DNA from: Marisimplicoccus sp965655775
GTDB lineage: Bacteria > Bacteroidota > Bacteroidia > Flavobacteriales > Flavobacteriaceae
DNA length: 64,000 bases
Direction: 5' to 3'
Assembly: GCA_965655775.1 (NCBI GenBank)
Contig: CBFHHV010000001.1
Coordinates: forward strand, 1-64,000
Shown: piece after piece, positions 47,451 to 56,790 of the stretch
How the letters are laid out: the number at the start of each line of letters is the position of its first letter
Numbering within the stretch: the first letter of the stretch is position 1
The notes under the pieces: generated by a model
What the model was told of the DNA's origin: nothing
Seen by the model: the letters and a program-made list of their open reading frames with translations, nothing else
Databases searched by the model: none
Made by a program: the position numbers and the translations under genes

Positions 47451-48779
47451 CTATAAATTTCTTACTGCCTCCTTAAATTGATCCCCTCTGTCCTCATAAT
47501 TTTCAAACAAATCATAACTTGCACAAGCAGGAGATAATAGAACATTATCCTTTTTAACTGCAATTTTATTTGCAACTTTGACTGCTTCAGTAATTGACTC
47601 AGTCTCAACTATAATTTCAATTACTGGCTTAAAAGTTTCCATAATTTTAGTATTGTCGATTCCAAGACAAATGATTGCCTTAACCTTTTCCCTAACAATT
47701 GGAAGTAAATCAGAATAATCATTTCCCTTATCAACTCCACCTGCAATCCAAATTGTAGGAGATTGCATTGAATCAAGTGCGTAATATGTTGCGTTAACAT
47801 TTGTAGCTTTAGAATCGTTTATATAATTAACTCCTTGTATTTTTAAAAATTTCTCTAATCGATGAGGAAGACCAGAAAAAGTCAAGAAGCTTTCCCTAAT
47901 TATATCATTGTCTATTTTTAGTAAATCGGAGACTGTAATTGCAGCCATTGCATTAAGAAGATTATGCCTCCCTTTAAGCGCAAATTCGTCGGTATTTATC
48001 ATAATAGTTTTTTTTTTGTTAGAAAGAATATTTTTATCTATTGTTATTTGATTTTGTTTGTTAGTATTCATTCCTATTGGAATTTTATTTACTTCTAATT
48101 TGTTTACTTTTAGTGCTTCTAATAAAATTTTATCATCTGAGTTATAAATTAAATAGTCAGATGATTTTTGGTTTTTTGCAATTTTCATTTTTGCATCAAC
48201 ATACTTACCAAAGTCATTCTCATATCTATCTAAATGATCTTCTATAATATTTGTAATAACAGAAATATTAGGTCTAAATTTTTTGATATCATCAAGTTGG
48301 AAACTGCTAATCTCAAGTACATAGATATCTCTATCACCAGATAAAAGCATTTTAGAAAAGCTATCACCAATATTTCCTGCCAGACCTACATCTAAACCTG
48401 CTCTGTTTAGTATCTGGTAGATAAGCTTTGTAGTTGTTGTTTTACCATTAGTTCCAGTAATACAAATCTTAAATGAATTTGAAAATTTACTTGCAAATTC
48501 AATTTCAGATATTATAGGTATACCAGATGACTTAATTTTTAAAATTATTTCAGACGTATTAGATATGCCTGGACTTTTAATTACATAATCTGATAACTTA
48601 ATTTTGTCAAAAGAGTGATTTTCTTCTTCAAACACTATAGAATTCTTAATCATTTTTAATTTTCTGTCCTCATTTATTTTATTTAAATCAGAAACAAAGA
48701 CGTCTAGACCCTTCTGACGAGCTAGCATAGCAGCTCCAAATCCACTTTCACCCGCACCAAGTATTGTAATACTCTTCAT
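47451..48779 (-). CDS. murD: UDP-N-acetylmuramoylalanine--D-glutamate ligase
   Basis: The enzyme adds D-Glu to the stem peptide precursor. The 442 residues contain ILGAGESGFGAAMLA, the ATP loop ITGTNGKTTTTKL, VLEISSFQLDD, the GRHNLLNAMAA block, and INDSKATNVNATYYALDSM. The C-terminal LLSPACASYDLFENYEDRGDQF is diagnostic of MurD. It starts directly after the mraY stop and ends directly before ftsW. Confidence 0.97.
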   Translation of the reverse strand: MKSITILGAGESGFGAAMLARQKGLDVFVSDLNKINEDRKLKMIKNSIVFEEENHSFDKIKLSDYVIKSPGISNTSEIILKIKSSGIPIISEIEFASKFSNSFKICITGTNGKTTTTKLIYQILNRAGLDVGLAGNIGDSFSKMLLSGDRDIYVLEISSFQLDDIKKFRPNISVITNIIEDHLDRYENDFGKYVDAKMKIAKNQKSSDYLIYNSDDKILLEALKVNKLEVNKIPIGMNTNKQNQITIDKNILSNKKKTIMINTDEFALKGRHNLLNAMAAITVSDLLKIDNDIIRESFLTFSGLPHRLEKFLKIQGVNYINDSKATNVNATYYALDSMQSPTIWIAGGVDKGNDYSDLLPIVREKVKAIICLGIDNTKIMETFKPVIEIIVETESITEAVKVANKIAVKKDNVLLSPACASYDLFENYEDRGDQFKEAVRNL

Positions 48780-49994
48780 CTATCTAATTTTAAGTGTTAG
48801 TATCGTTATAACTGCTAAAAAAATTCCTATAATCCATAGTCTTGAAACTATTTTACTTTCATGATAACCGGCTTTTTGAAAATGATGATGGATGGGCGAC
48901 ATTAAGAAAACACGCTTTCCAACTCCTGACTTTTTTTTAGTTAATTTGAAATAACTAACTTGAATGATTACAGAGAGTGCTTCTAAGAGAAATACTCCAC
49001 ATAGAATTGGAATTAATAATTCTTTTCTAATGAGTATTGAAATTACCGCAATTAAGCCACCAACAGTTAGACTTCCTGTATCTCCCATAAAAACTGATGC
49101 TGGATATGTATTGTACCAAAGAAAACCAACTAATGAACCTAATAATGCAGCAATGAAAATTGTTATTTCACCAACTCTTGGTATATACATTATATTCAAA
49201 TAATCTGAAAAGATTATATTTCCTGACGTCCACGCAAAGACTCCAAGAGTAAAGACAATTATAGCAGAGAGTCCTGCAGATAAACCATCTAAGCCATCTG
49301 TTAAATTATTAGAATTTGAAACTGCAGCTATAATAAAAATTATAATTGGGATTATTATAAGCCATAAGTAATTCGATCCTTTACCAAAAATAGCTTTAGA
49401 TATTTCTTTGTAGTCTAACTCATTATTTTTGAAAAAAGGTATTGTTGTCTTATAAGATTTTACTTCCTCAATTTTAGAAAATTCTATTTTATCAGAATTT
49501 AAGTTATTATCAAATTCAACTATAGTTATATTATTATTGGTTAATAAGATTATTCCAACAAAAATTCCTAATAGTGACTGACCTGCTATTTTAAACTTTC
49601 CTTTAAGTCCTTTTTTATCTTTTTTAAATACTTTGATATAATCATCAATTAATCCAATTAATCCAAGAATTATAGTTGATATAATTAAAATTTGGATATA
49701 AATATTTTCAAGATTTGACATCAAAATCACAGGCACCAAAGTGCCAATTATGATAATTATTCCACCCATTGTTGGTGTCCCTTCTTTCTTGTCCTCTCCA
49801 TCTAAACCAAGCTCTCTTACATTCTCTCCAACTTGTTTAATTTTTAAAAAATTGATTATTTTTTTCCCAAAAACTATTGATATTACTAGTGACATTATAA
49901 CAGTGACTGCAGCCCTAAATGATAAATAACTAAACAGACTAGCTCCTGGAAGATTAAATTGACTTTCTAATATTTCAAATAGATAGTATAACAT
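48780..49994 (-). CDS. mraY: Phospho-N-acetylmuramoyl-pentapeptide transferase
   Basis: A polytopic enzyme that transfers phospho-MurNAc-pentapeptide to undecaprenyl phosphate, giving lipid I. The 404 residues are about 40 more than E. coli MraY; the extra length is a hydrophilic segment around residues 155-210 between membrane helices. Catalytic features: GLIDDYIK (Asp-Asp), NLTDGLDGLSAG, FMGDTGSL, and the His cluster MSPIHHHFQKAGY. It requires the carrier lipid that the DUF368 protein in this window may recycle (inference). Confidence 0.97.
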   Translation of the reverse strand: MLYYLFEILESQFNLPGASLFSYLSFRAAVTVIMSLVISIVFGKKIINFLKIKQVGENVRELGLDGEDKKEGTPTMGGIIIIIGTLVPVILMSNLENIYIQILIISTIILGLIGLIDDYIKVFKKDKKGLKGKFKIAGQSLLGIFVGIILLTNNNITIVEFDNNLNSDKIEFSKIEEVKSYKTTIPFFKNNELDYKEISKAIFGKGSNYLWLIIIPIIIFIIAAVSNSNNLTDGLDGLSAGLSAIIVFTLGVFAWTSGNIIFSDYLNIMYIPRVGEITIFIAALLGSLVGFLWYNTYPASVFMGDTGSLTVGGLIAVISILIRKELLIPILCGVFLLEALSVIIQVSYFKLTKKKSGVGKRVFLMSPIHHHFQKAGYHESKIVSRLWIIGIFLAVITILTLKIR

Positions 49995-49996
49995 GT

Positions 49997-51457
49997 TTAT
50001 TTATTAAAAATTTCTTTAGCTATTTTGTAATCATCAAAATAGATTCTCTTATTATTATTTAACTCTTGATACTCTTCATGACCTTTTCCTGCGATTAAAA
50101 CTATATCACCTTTTACACTATTTTTTTTAGCTTGTTTTATTGCTTTTTTTCTTTCAACTTCAATTAAAACTTTATCATTGTTAAAATTTGAAACCCCTTT
50201 AACCATATCATCAATGATTGATTGTGGATCCTCAGATCTAGGATTATCTGATGTAAAAATTACTCTTGAGCTAAGATCAGTAGATATCTTTCCCATTATA
50301 GCCCTTTTATCTTTATCTCTATCACCTCCACAACCAATTACAGTAATTAAATTTTGATTTGATTTTTTAATATTATTTATAGTTGATATAACATTTTCAA
50401 TTGCATCAGGAGTATGAGCATAATCAATTATAACTGTTACTTTATTTATTGAAAGAAAAGACTGGAGCCTCCCAACTACACTCTCCAGATTACTAATACC
50501 AGTTAATAAATTAATTTTATCTAAATTATATATCCTTCCAACAGAATAAATTGCAAGAATATTAGAGGCATTGAACTTACCAATCAGCTTAGCCCATATC
50601 TCGCTATTATCAATACTTAACAGCATTCCGTCCAATTGTTGTTCAATAATTCTACAAGAAAAATTTGACTTTGATTTTAATGAATAAGTATAAATGTTAG
50701 CTTTAGTATTTTGAATCATATATTCAGCATTCCTATCATCTTTATTAATTAGTGCAAATGAATTTTTACCTAGAGAATCAAAAACAATTTTTTTGGTGTC
50801 TCTATAGTCTTTAAATGTTTTATGGTAGTCAATATGATCATGTGTAAGATTAGTAAAGACCATACCTTTAAATTTTATCCCTTGAACTCTCTTTTGAAAA
50901 ATTCCATGAGAGGAAACTTCAATAAAGCAAACCTTAATTTTTCTTTTTATCATTTCAGATAAATGAAAATTTATTGTTATTGGATCAGGGGTAGTATTAT
51001 TGGAATTTTCAATATACTCTTGATACTTAATATTAATTGTTGATATTAAACCAGATTTAACTTGTAATTCATTAAATAAATTATTTAACAATGAGGAAAT
51101 TGTTGTCTTCCCATTCGTCCCTGTTACTCCTATTAAATCAATTTTTGAAGATGGATTATCAAAGAAATTTGAAGCAATAATCGAAAGTGCAGTTTTAGAA
51201 CATTTAACACATATAAAAACAATATTGCTTTCTTTAAAATTGTTAGGTAACTTCTCACATATAACAACTGAAGCTCCACTTTTAACAGATTGACTAATAT
51301 AATCATGGCCATCATAATTATGTCCTGATAATGCAACAAAAAGTGCATTATTTTCTACCTCTCTAGAATCAAAAGTAATTTTAGAAACATTTATCTCAGT
51401 ATCACCATATACTGAATCAATATTTACTTTAAATAATATTTCTTTTAATTTTTTCAA
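49997..51457 (-). CDS. murE: UDP-MurNAc-tripeptide synthetase, meso-diaminopimelate-adding type
   Basis: The enzyme adds the third residue of the stem peptide. The 486 residues include the ATP loop GVTGTNGKTT, NTTPDPI, IEVSSHG, and the late motif SDNPRSEDP. The DNPR motif is the known hallmark of enzymes that use meso-diaminopimelate, which predicts DAP-type peptidoglycan and fits the lysA gene at 20081. The start is TTG at 51457, overlapping the ftsI stop by 4 bp. Confidence 0.96.
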   Translation of the reverse strand: MKKLKEILFKVNIDSVYGDTEINVSKITFDSREVENNALFVALSGHNYDGHDYISQSVKSGASVVICEKLPNNFKESNIVFICVKCSKTALSIIASNFFDNPSSKIDLIGVTGTNGKTTISSLLNNLFNELQVKSGLISTINIKYQEYIENSNNTTPDPITINFHLSEMIKRKIKVCFIEVSSHGIFQKRVQGIKFKGMVFTNLTHDHIDYHKTFKDYRDTKKIVFDSLGKNSFALINKDDRNAEYMIQNTKANIYTYSLKSKSNFSCRIIEQQLDGMLLSIDNSEIWAKLIGKFNASNILAIYSVGRIYNLDKINLLTGISNLESVVGRLQSFLSINKVTVIIDYAHTPDAIENVISTINNIKKSNQNLITVIGCGGDRDKDKRAIMGKISTDLSSRVIFTSDNPRSEDPQSIIDDMVKGVSNFNNDKVLIEVERKKAIKQAKKNSVKGDIVLIAGKGHEEYQELNNNKRIYFDDYKIAKEIFNK

Positions 51458-53241
51458 AACAATATGTCTGTATCTTTTTTACTTATCTGAATTTCATTTG
51501 GAATACCTGTTATAATTTTTTTTGCCACATTTTTAAAGACAGGAGCAGCTACTGAATTACCATAATACCCCTTTGATTTTTTGGGCTTATTGATTACTAC
51601 AATTGCCGAATATTTTGGTTTATCTGAAGGAAAATATCCCACGAAACTAGAAACGTATTGAGTTTCCTCTGAAGTGTAGTCTATTTGACTTGTTCCTGTT
51701 TTCCCAGCAATTTTAATATTTTCATCATAAATATTATTTGCAGTTCCCCAAGGTTTTTCAACTACATTCCTCAACATCATTTTAACCGAACTTAAGGTCT
51801 CCTCTGAACAAATTGATGACATTATTACCTCTCTATCAATTTTATAAACAGGTTTTTCTCCTAAAGCGCCAATACTACTTATAAAACTAGGTTTAACCAT
51901 TTCCCCATCGTTAGCTACAGCATTATAAAAAGTCAGAGTTTGTAAAGGTGTCATCATTACTCCGTAACCAAATGCCATCCATGGTAATGAGATTCCATTC
52001 CAGTTGTCATCTTGTGGATGAGGTATCCTAGGCTCTCCTTCACCTTTTATATCAATATTAATTTTTTGGTTAACTTTCATATTTATCAACCTATTGACTA
52101 ATCTTTCAGGATTATCCTTGTAATTATCATATATGAGCTTAACCATCCCTGTATTTGAGGAGACTTCAAATGCCTTAGATATTGGAATTTTTCCATACCC
52201 CCTTCTATTAGAATCTTTTACTTCGTATTTATTATAAAATTTCAATATTCCATTACCAGTATCAACTGAATCATTAGGACTTACAACACCATCCTCTAGA
52301 GCTGCAATTAGTGTCATTAGCTTAAATGTTGATCCAGGCTCTTGAGTCTCCCATATACCATAATTAATTTTTTCAAAATATTTTCCTTTTTCTGTTCTTG
52401 CTAAGTTTGATATACCCTTAATCTTTCCAGAGTTAGTTTCCATAATAATCATAGTTCCATGGTCAGCTTCAAATCTTTCTAATTGAGATAATAATTCGTG
52501 ATGAACAATATCTTGAATTTGAGTATCTATAGTTGTATGTACATCATATCCCTGAATAGGTTCTCTTTCAAAATTTGGAGTCATAGGTTTCCATTGTCCA
52601 TCTGCTATTTTTTGCATTAGTCTTAAACCACTTTTACCAGATAGATATTCCGTATATGCACCCTCTAGACCAACCCTTAAATATTTTCCATCTTGATCAA
52701 CTTTTTCATATCCTATAGTCCTCTCTGCAATCTTACCAAGATGACTCTGTCTTGTGTGACTTTCATTAATTATTAAACCTCCTTTATAAAGGCCTTTATT
52801 AAAAATTGGAAAAGATTTAATCTTTTCTACTTCAGTTATAGATAGATTTTTTCCAATTAATAGATATCTATTATTTTTATCTCTTGCGTTATCAAGATAT
52901 TTTTTAAAGTGATTTTGATCTTGTTCAAAAAAATTAGACAATCTTTCAACAAGAGGAATAATATTTTTTTTATAATCTGACTCTGAAGGAATTTTTGAAT
53001 CCCATCTCAATTCATACTTTACTACTGTCGAAACTAATAGATCTCCATTATCTGAGTAAATATTACCTCTAGGTGATTCAACCTCAATATTTTTAACTGC
53101 CTCAATTGAGTTCCTTATGTTATCATCAATTTCAAAATTCTGCAAATAAAATATTTTACCAATCAAAAAAAATGAACATAATAGAAGTAAAAAGAACATT
53201 ATGTTCATTCTATTTACAATTCTATTGTTTAATTTCTTCAT
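51454..53241 (-). CDS. ftsI: Septal penicillin-binding protein (FtsI/PBP3 transpeptidase), no PASTA tail
   Basis: The septal D,D-transpeptidase, partner of FtsW. Its 595 residues have one N-terminal membrane helix (15-33), a dimerisation/pedestal domain beginning around SPRGNIYSDNG, and a penicillin-binding domain with all three active-site motifs: Ser304-x-x-Lys307 (EPGSTFKLM), Ser361-x-Asn363 and Lys514-Thr-Gly. The protein ends about 80 residues after KTG, leaving no room for the PASTA domain that I recall in several Bacteroidota homologues. It lies 1 bp after ftsL. Confidence 0.95.
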   Translation of the reverse strand: MKKLNNRIVNRMNIMFFLLLLCSFFLIGKIFYLQNFEIDDNIRNSIEAVKNIEVESPRGNIYSDNGDLLVSTVVKYELRWDSKIPSESDYKKNIIPLVERLSNFFEQDQNHFKKYLDNARDKNNRYLLIGKNLSITEVEKIKSFPIFNKGLYKGGLIINESHTRQSHLGKIAERTIGYEKVDQDGKYLRVGLEGAYTEYLSGKSGLRLMQKIADGQWKPMTPNFEREPIQGYDVHTTIDTQIQDIVHHELLSQLERFEADHGTMIIMETNSGKIKGISNLARTEKGKYFEKINYGIWETQEPGSTFKLMTLIAALEDGVVSPNDSVDTGNGILKFYNKYEVKDSNRRGYGKIPISKAFEVSSNTGMVKLIYDNYKDNPERLVNRLINMKVNQKINIDIKGEGEPRIPHPQDDNWNGISLPWMAFGYGVMMTPLQTLTFYNAVANDGEMVKPSFISSIGALGEKPVYKIDREVIMSSICSEETLSSVKMMLRNVVEKPWGTANNIYDENIKIAGKTGTSQIDYTSEETQYVSSFVGYFPSDKPKYSAIVVINKPKKSKGYYGNSVAAPVFKNVAKKIITGIPNEIQISKKDTDILF

Positions 53242-53242
53242 T

Positions 53243-53551
53243 TTAGTCAGTGATTATAATTTTTACAGGTGGATAGTTAGAGATCTTAAAACCGTTATCT
53301 TTCAATTTCGATGTTACTTTAGACTGCATCTTTATGTTCATTAAATCAACCTTAGTTGATACTGAAATACTATTTAAAGTATTAACCTCTTTGTTAAGTT
53401 TTGTTATTAAGAATATTTTTTGATCTGCACTATGACTACTGTATATAGATGCCATTAATAAGAATGATATAAATAGTAACATTCTCCAGTTTTTAGATGA
53501 ATCTTTACCAGCTAAAAAATCAATATTTAAAAATGATAGAAAGTTTTTCAT
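53243..53551 (-). CDS. ftsL: FtsL-like division protein
   Basis: A 102-residue bitopic protein with a short cytoplasmic start, one membrane helix (about 21-37, WRMLLFISFLLMASIYS) and a periplasmic coiled-coil stretch (ITKLNKEVNTLNSISVSTKVDLMNIKMQSKV). The sequence is too short and variable for certain identification; position between rsmH and ftsI plus topology supports FtsL, which pairs with an FtsB-type partner to activate FtsWI. It overlaps rsmH by 4 bp. Confidence 0.8.
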   Translation of the reverse strand: MKNFLSFLNIDFLAGKDSSKNWRMLLFISFLLMASIYSSHSADQKIFLITKLNKEVNTLNSISVSTKVDLMNIKMQSKVTSKLKDNGFKISNYPPVKIIITD

Positions 53552-54441
53552 ATTTTTTCAGCAATTCTAAGTTTAGCACTTCTTGATCTATTATTTATTT
53601 TAATTTCTTGATTTGATGGTGTAATCATTTTTCCTACTTTTTTAAAAATCGTATTCTTATTTCCATATAAATCAGTGGTGACTTCATCATTAAATCCACC
53701 ATTCTGAATAAATTTTTTTACAATCCTATCCTCTAATGAATGATAAGAAATACAAACTAGTCTACCGCCTTTTTTAATATATTTTGATGTCTCACTTAAT
53801 AAAGTTCTTATTACTTCAAGCTCATCATTAACCTCTATTCTTATAGACTGAAAAACTTGTGCTAAAAACTTATTCTCATCTTTTACTTTCACTAAAGGAG
53901 ATAGGATTTTTTTTAGGTCTCCTGTTGTCTCTATAGGCGTCTTTGCTCTTTCAGAAATTATTTTTTCGGCTACCTTTTTGTAGTTCCTTAATTCACCCAA
54001 ATTTTTAAAAATATACTCCAGTTGATCTTTATCATAATCATTGACAATGGCCTTAGCATCAATTTTTTGAGTACTGTTCATTCTCATATCAAGTTCAGAA
54101 TTAAACCTTGTTGAAAACCCTCTGTCCTTATTATCTATTTGATGAGATGATATTCCAAAATCTGCCAAGAGTCCATCAATTTCATTTATTTTAAAGTAGT
54201 TTAAGAAGTTATTTAGATACTTAAAGTTTGACTTAACAAGATTTAGTCTCCTATCATTTGATTTGTTTTCAATAGCATCTTGATCTTGATCAAAGGCAAT
54301 TAATTTACCTTTGGAATTAAGATTTTTTAATATTTCTTGAGAGTGACCTCCGCCTCCATAAGTTACATCTACATAAATTCCACTTGGATTAATATTTAAG
54401 CCAGATATTGATTCATTAAGTAAGACTGGATTATGATACAT
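53548..54441 (-). CDS. rsmH: 16S rRNA (cytosine1402-N4)-methyltransferase
   Basis: A SAM-dependent methyltransferase that modifies C1402 of 16S rRNA (also called MraW). I use the ATG at 54441, giving 297 residues with the typical start MYHNPVLLNESI. The SAM loop is DVTYGGGGHS (25-34), followed by FDQDQDA, GLLADFGISSHQID and the end block ISYHSLEDRIVKKFI. An ATG 18 bp further upstream is possible. It overlaps the mraZ stop by 11 bp. Confidence 0.96.
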   Translation of the reverse strand: MYHNPVLLNESISGLNINPSGIYVDVTYGGGGHSQEILKNLNSKGKLIAFDQDQDAIENKSNDRRLNLVKSNFKYLNNFLNYFKINEIDGLLADFGISSHQIDNKDRGFSTRFNSELDMRMNSTQKIDAKAIVNDYDKDQLEYIFKNLGELRNYKKVAEKIISERAKTPIETTGDLKKILSPLVKVKDENKFLAQVFQSIRIEVNDELEVIRTLLSETSKYIKKGGRLVCISYHSLEDRIVKKFIQNGGFNDEVTTDLYGNKNTIFKKVGKMITPSNQEIKINNRSRSAKLRIAEKI

Positions 54442-54898
54442 TATTATCTGTTTTATCACCCATCACATCTTCGGCAAGATTTCCAAAGTCACCTTTTGCA
54501 TCATCTATAGCTTCTTCATAAAGCCCCTTATCCCAAATCTCTAGGATATTTACAGCCGAGGAAACAACTATATCTTTAGAAATTTTAGCATGGTTTATTA
54601 AGTCTTTAGGAATTAATATTCTTCCCGAAATGTCAATATCAATTTGTCTAACTCCAGCTGTAAACCTCCTTATAAAATCAATATTTTTTTTGTTGAACCT
54701 GTTTAATTTATTTATTCTAAGCATTAATTCGTCCCACTCTTTTAATGGATATAATTCTAGGCAAGAATTAAAAACGGCTCTTTTTATAACAAATCCATTT
54801 TTCAACTTATCAGATAATTGTTTTTTTAAGGAAACTGGAAGCATAATTCTTCCTTTTTCATCTGCCTTACATTCATATGTTCCTATAAAGTGTTGCAT
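54431..54898 (-). CDS. mraZ: Transcriptional regulator / cell division protein MraZ
   Basis: The first gene of the dcw operon. The 155 residues contain two SpoVT/AbrB-type DNA-binding halves: GTYECKADEKGRIMLPVSLKK near the start and RQIDIDISGRILIPKDLI in the second half. MraZ forms a ring and represses its own operon in E. coli by binding repeats with a 10-nt period. Three such repeats lie 33-63 bp upstream of this gene. The C-terminus is acidic (GDFGNLAEDVMGDKTDN). Confidence 0.96.
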   Translation of the reverse strand: MQHFIGTYECKADEKGRIMLPVSLKKQLSDKLKNGFVIKRAVFNSCLELYPLKEWDELMLRINKLNRFNKKNIDFIRRFTAGVRQIDIDISGRILIPKDLINHAKISKDIVVSSAVNILEIWDKGLYEEAIDDAKGDFGNLAEDVMGDKTDNNVS

Positions 54899-54915
54899 TA
54901 AATGGTTGCTTTACT

Positions 54916-54961
54916 CAAATATAAAATATATTTACCACTTTTTACCACTTTTTACCACTTT
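54916..54961 (-). promoter_or_regulatory. mraZ/dcw promoter with three MraZ-box repeats
   Basis: The plus strand has three perfect copies of TTTACCACTT (54931-54960). On the minus strand these read AAAGTGG-TAA three times with a 10-bp period, the layout reported for MraZ boxes (AAAGTG-type repeats spaced by 3 nt in Mollicutes, TGGG repeats with the same 10-nt period in E. coli). An exact -7 element TATATTTG lies at 54923-54916, 18 bp before the ATG. The repeats cover the -33 position, so MraZ binding should block RNA polymerase. Confidence 0.85.
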
Positions 54962-55043
54962 GTTAATAAATTATTTTTTCTCATTTTAATAGACTGACTA
55001 ACAATGAATTAAGATGTAAAAAAAATAGGTTATTCTTTATGCA

Positions 55044-55051
55044 TATATTTG
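55044..55051 (+). promoter_or_regulatory. Candidate -7 element of the alpha/beta hydrolase gene; decides the start
   Basis: An exact TATATTTG, followed by TGC, lies inside the upstream extension of the hydrolase frame. If it is the promoter, transcription begins near 55057, after the first possible ATG (55039), so translation must start at ATG 55069 with a leader of about 12 nt. Confidence 0.5.
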
Positions 55052-55068
55052 TGCTTTACATAAAAATT

Positions 55069-55836
55069 ATGGAGGAAAGTTTAATTAAAGAAGCAGGATT
55101 TGCATACATTGAAAAAGGTGAAGGGAGACCAATAATTATTCTTCATGGACTTATGGGAGGTCTTAGTAATTTTCAAGGTGTTTTTGAATACTTTCCATTA
55201 AAAAATTATAAAGTTATAATACCGGAGCTTCCAGTTGACTCAACTCCAATTCTCAAAACAAATGTTGCTAGATTTTCAAAATTTGTTTATGATTTTATTG
55301 ACTTTAAGAAGTTTAAAGATGTAGTAGTATTAGGAAATTCTCTTGGCGGACATGTTGGTCTTCTATTTGCTAGAGATTATCCCGAAATAGTTAGTGGACT
55401 TATTATTACTGGTAGCTCAGGACTATATGAGAAGTCAATGATTGGTGATGGTTACCCTAAGAGAGGTAATTATGAATATATTAAGGGTAAAACAGAAGAA
55501 GTCTTCTATGATCCTAAGATTGCTACCAAAGAAATAGTTGATGAGGTATTTGAAAGTGTAAATGACAGAGAAAAATTAATAAGAACTTTATCTCTAGCTA
55601 AAAGTGCAATAAGACATAATATGGCAGATGATCTTCCGAATATGATGACCAAAACTCTAATTATCTGGGGTAAGCAAGATATTGTTACACCACCTAACGT
55701 AGCTGAGGACTTTAATTCTCTTCTTCCTAATTCAGATCTACTATGGATTGATAAATGTGGACATGCTCCAATGATGGAACATCCTGTTCATTTCAATAAA
55801 TTAATGGAGAAATGGCTTTCGGAAAATAACTTGTAA
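55069..55836 (+). CDS. Alpha/beta-fold hydrolase
   Basis: A serine hydrolase of 255 residues, presumably cytoplasmic. The catalytic triad is visible: Ser91 in GNSLGG, Asp204 in WGKQDIVTP and His232 in CGHAPMM. The oxyanion-hole segment is ILHGLMGG (24-31). I use ATG 55069; an upstream ATG at 55039 would add ten residues that include the likely promoter. The substrate is unknown. It is divergent from mraZ and followed by engB after 11 bp; I recall the order mraZ-hydrolase-engB-gldC as common in flavobacteria. Confidence 0.88.
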   Translation: MEESLIKEAGFAYIEKGEGRPIIILHGLMGGLSNFQGVFEYFPLKNYKVIIPELPVDSTPILKTNVARFSKFVYDFIDFKKFKDVVVLGNSLGGHVGLLFARDYPEIVSGLIITGSSGLYEKSMIGDGYPKRGNYEYIKGKTEEVFYDPKIATKEIVDEVFESVNDREKLIRTLSLAKSAIRHNMADDLPNMMTKTLIIWGKQDIVTPPNVAEDFNSLLPNSDLLWIDKCGHAPMMEHPVHFNKLMEKWLSENNL

Positions 55837-55847
55837 TCAATTTGATT

Positions 55848-56450
55848 ATGAAAGTAATTAATTCAGTTTTTGAAAAAAGCAGCAAGTCAATTGACCAGTG
55901 CCCCGAAAGTAAACTTCCAGAATATGCTCTAGTTGGGAGATCCAATGTTGGTAAATCATCACTTATAAATTCTCTTTTAAATAATAAAAAAATTGCAAAG
56001 ACATCATCAACACCTGGAAAAACCATTTTAATAAATCATTTCAAAATAAATGAGAGCTTCTACTTAGTAGATCTACCGGGATATGGATATGCAACTCTTT
56101 CAAAAAAAATTAAAGAAGAGATTAAAAAAACCCATAGGAGTTATTTTAAATTAAGAAAACAGCTTTTATATACTTTCTTACTTATTGATATTAGACATGA
56201 CTTACAAAAAATTGATATTGAATTCATGAAATTCTTAAATGATAATTTATGCCCTTTTGTAATAATTTTTACAAAATCAGATAAATTAAAATCTAGCCAG
56301 ATTGAAAGTCAAATTAATAATTTAAAAAAGCAACTTTCTGCTTATTGGGATGAACTTCCAAAATCATATGTGACATCGTCAAAAGACAAATCAGGAATTG
56401 ATGATGTTTTCAATTTTATAGAGGACTCCATAAAAGAATATCAAATCTAA
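55848..56450 (+). CDS. engB: Ribosome-biogenesis GTPase EngB (YihA/YsxC)
   Basis: A small GTPase of 200 residues needed for large-subunit assembly and often linked to cell division. Motifs: G1 GRSNVGKS (30-37), the switch region with TSSTPGKT, G3 DLPGYGYA, G4 TKSDK and a closing SSKDKSGI. The start is taken at ATG 55848; a TTG two codons earlier is possible. It ends in a 4-bp convergent overlap with gldC. Confidence 0.95.
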   Translation: MKVINSVFEKSSKSIDQCPESKLPEYALVGRSNVGKSSLINSLLNNKKIAKTSSTPGKTILINHFKINESFYLVDLPGYGYATLSKKIKEEIKKTHRSYFKLRKQLLYTFLLIDIRHDLQKIDIEFMKFLNDNLCPFVIIFTKSDKLKSSQIESQINNLKKQLSAYWDELPKSYVTSSKDKSGIDDVFNFIEDSIKEYQI

Positions 56451-56773
56451 TTTTTTTCAGAAACTCTTTTTTCAAATTCAACACAAAAGTCATCTACTAA
56501 ATTAACAAGATTTTCATCTCCAGTAGCTTTAGAAATTGAATTTTTCATGGAGATAAAAGTCTGTAACATAAAAGATTTCATTTCATCAATTGGCATTTCT
56601 TTAGTCCATAAATCCATCTTTAAAGTTTCTTTTTTAGCACTATCCCAGAAAGAGAGAAGTATAGCTTTAGACTGCTCATCTTTCATCCCACCATCAGGAG
56701 CAGACCAATATATTTCTTCAGGAATATTGTTAGAATCTAACTTAACTTTAATTGTTATTTCTGTTTCTTTCAT
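56447..56773 (-). CDS. gldC: GldC-like protein (gliding-motility-associated)
   Basis: A 108-residue soluble protein. It matches my memory of GldC closely: ITIKVKLDSNNIPEEIYWSA, the DGGMKDEQSKAILLSFWD stretch, then LKMDLWTKEMPIDEMK. In Flavobacterium johnsoniae gldC lies beside gldB and supports gliding without being absolutely needed. Here no gldB is adjacent. Since homologues occur in non-gliding species, motility should not be inferred. It shares a very compact divergent promoter with nadE. Confidence 0.85.
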   Translation of the reverse strand: MKETEITIKVKLDSNNIPEEIYWSAPDGGMKDEQSKAILLSFWDSAKKETLKMDLWTKEMPIDEMKSFMLQTFISMKNSISKATGDENLVNLVDDFCVEFEKRVSEKN

Positions 56774-56790
56774 TTAATTTAAATATGTAC

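Noticed and set aside
54931..54960. Three perfect 10-bp direct repeats, considered as a CRISPR or minisatellite
   Set aside because: There are no spacers, and the period, sequence and position fit a MraZ operator much better.
55039..55068. Upstream ATG of the alpha/beta hydrolase
   Set aside because: The segment contains an exact -7 promoter element, so it is probably not transcribed in full.
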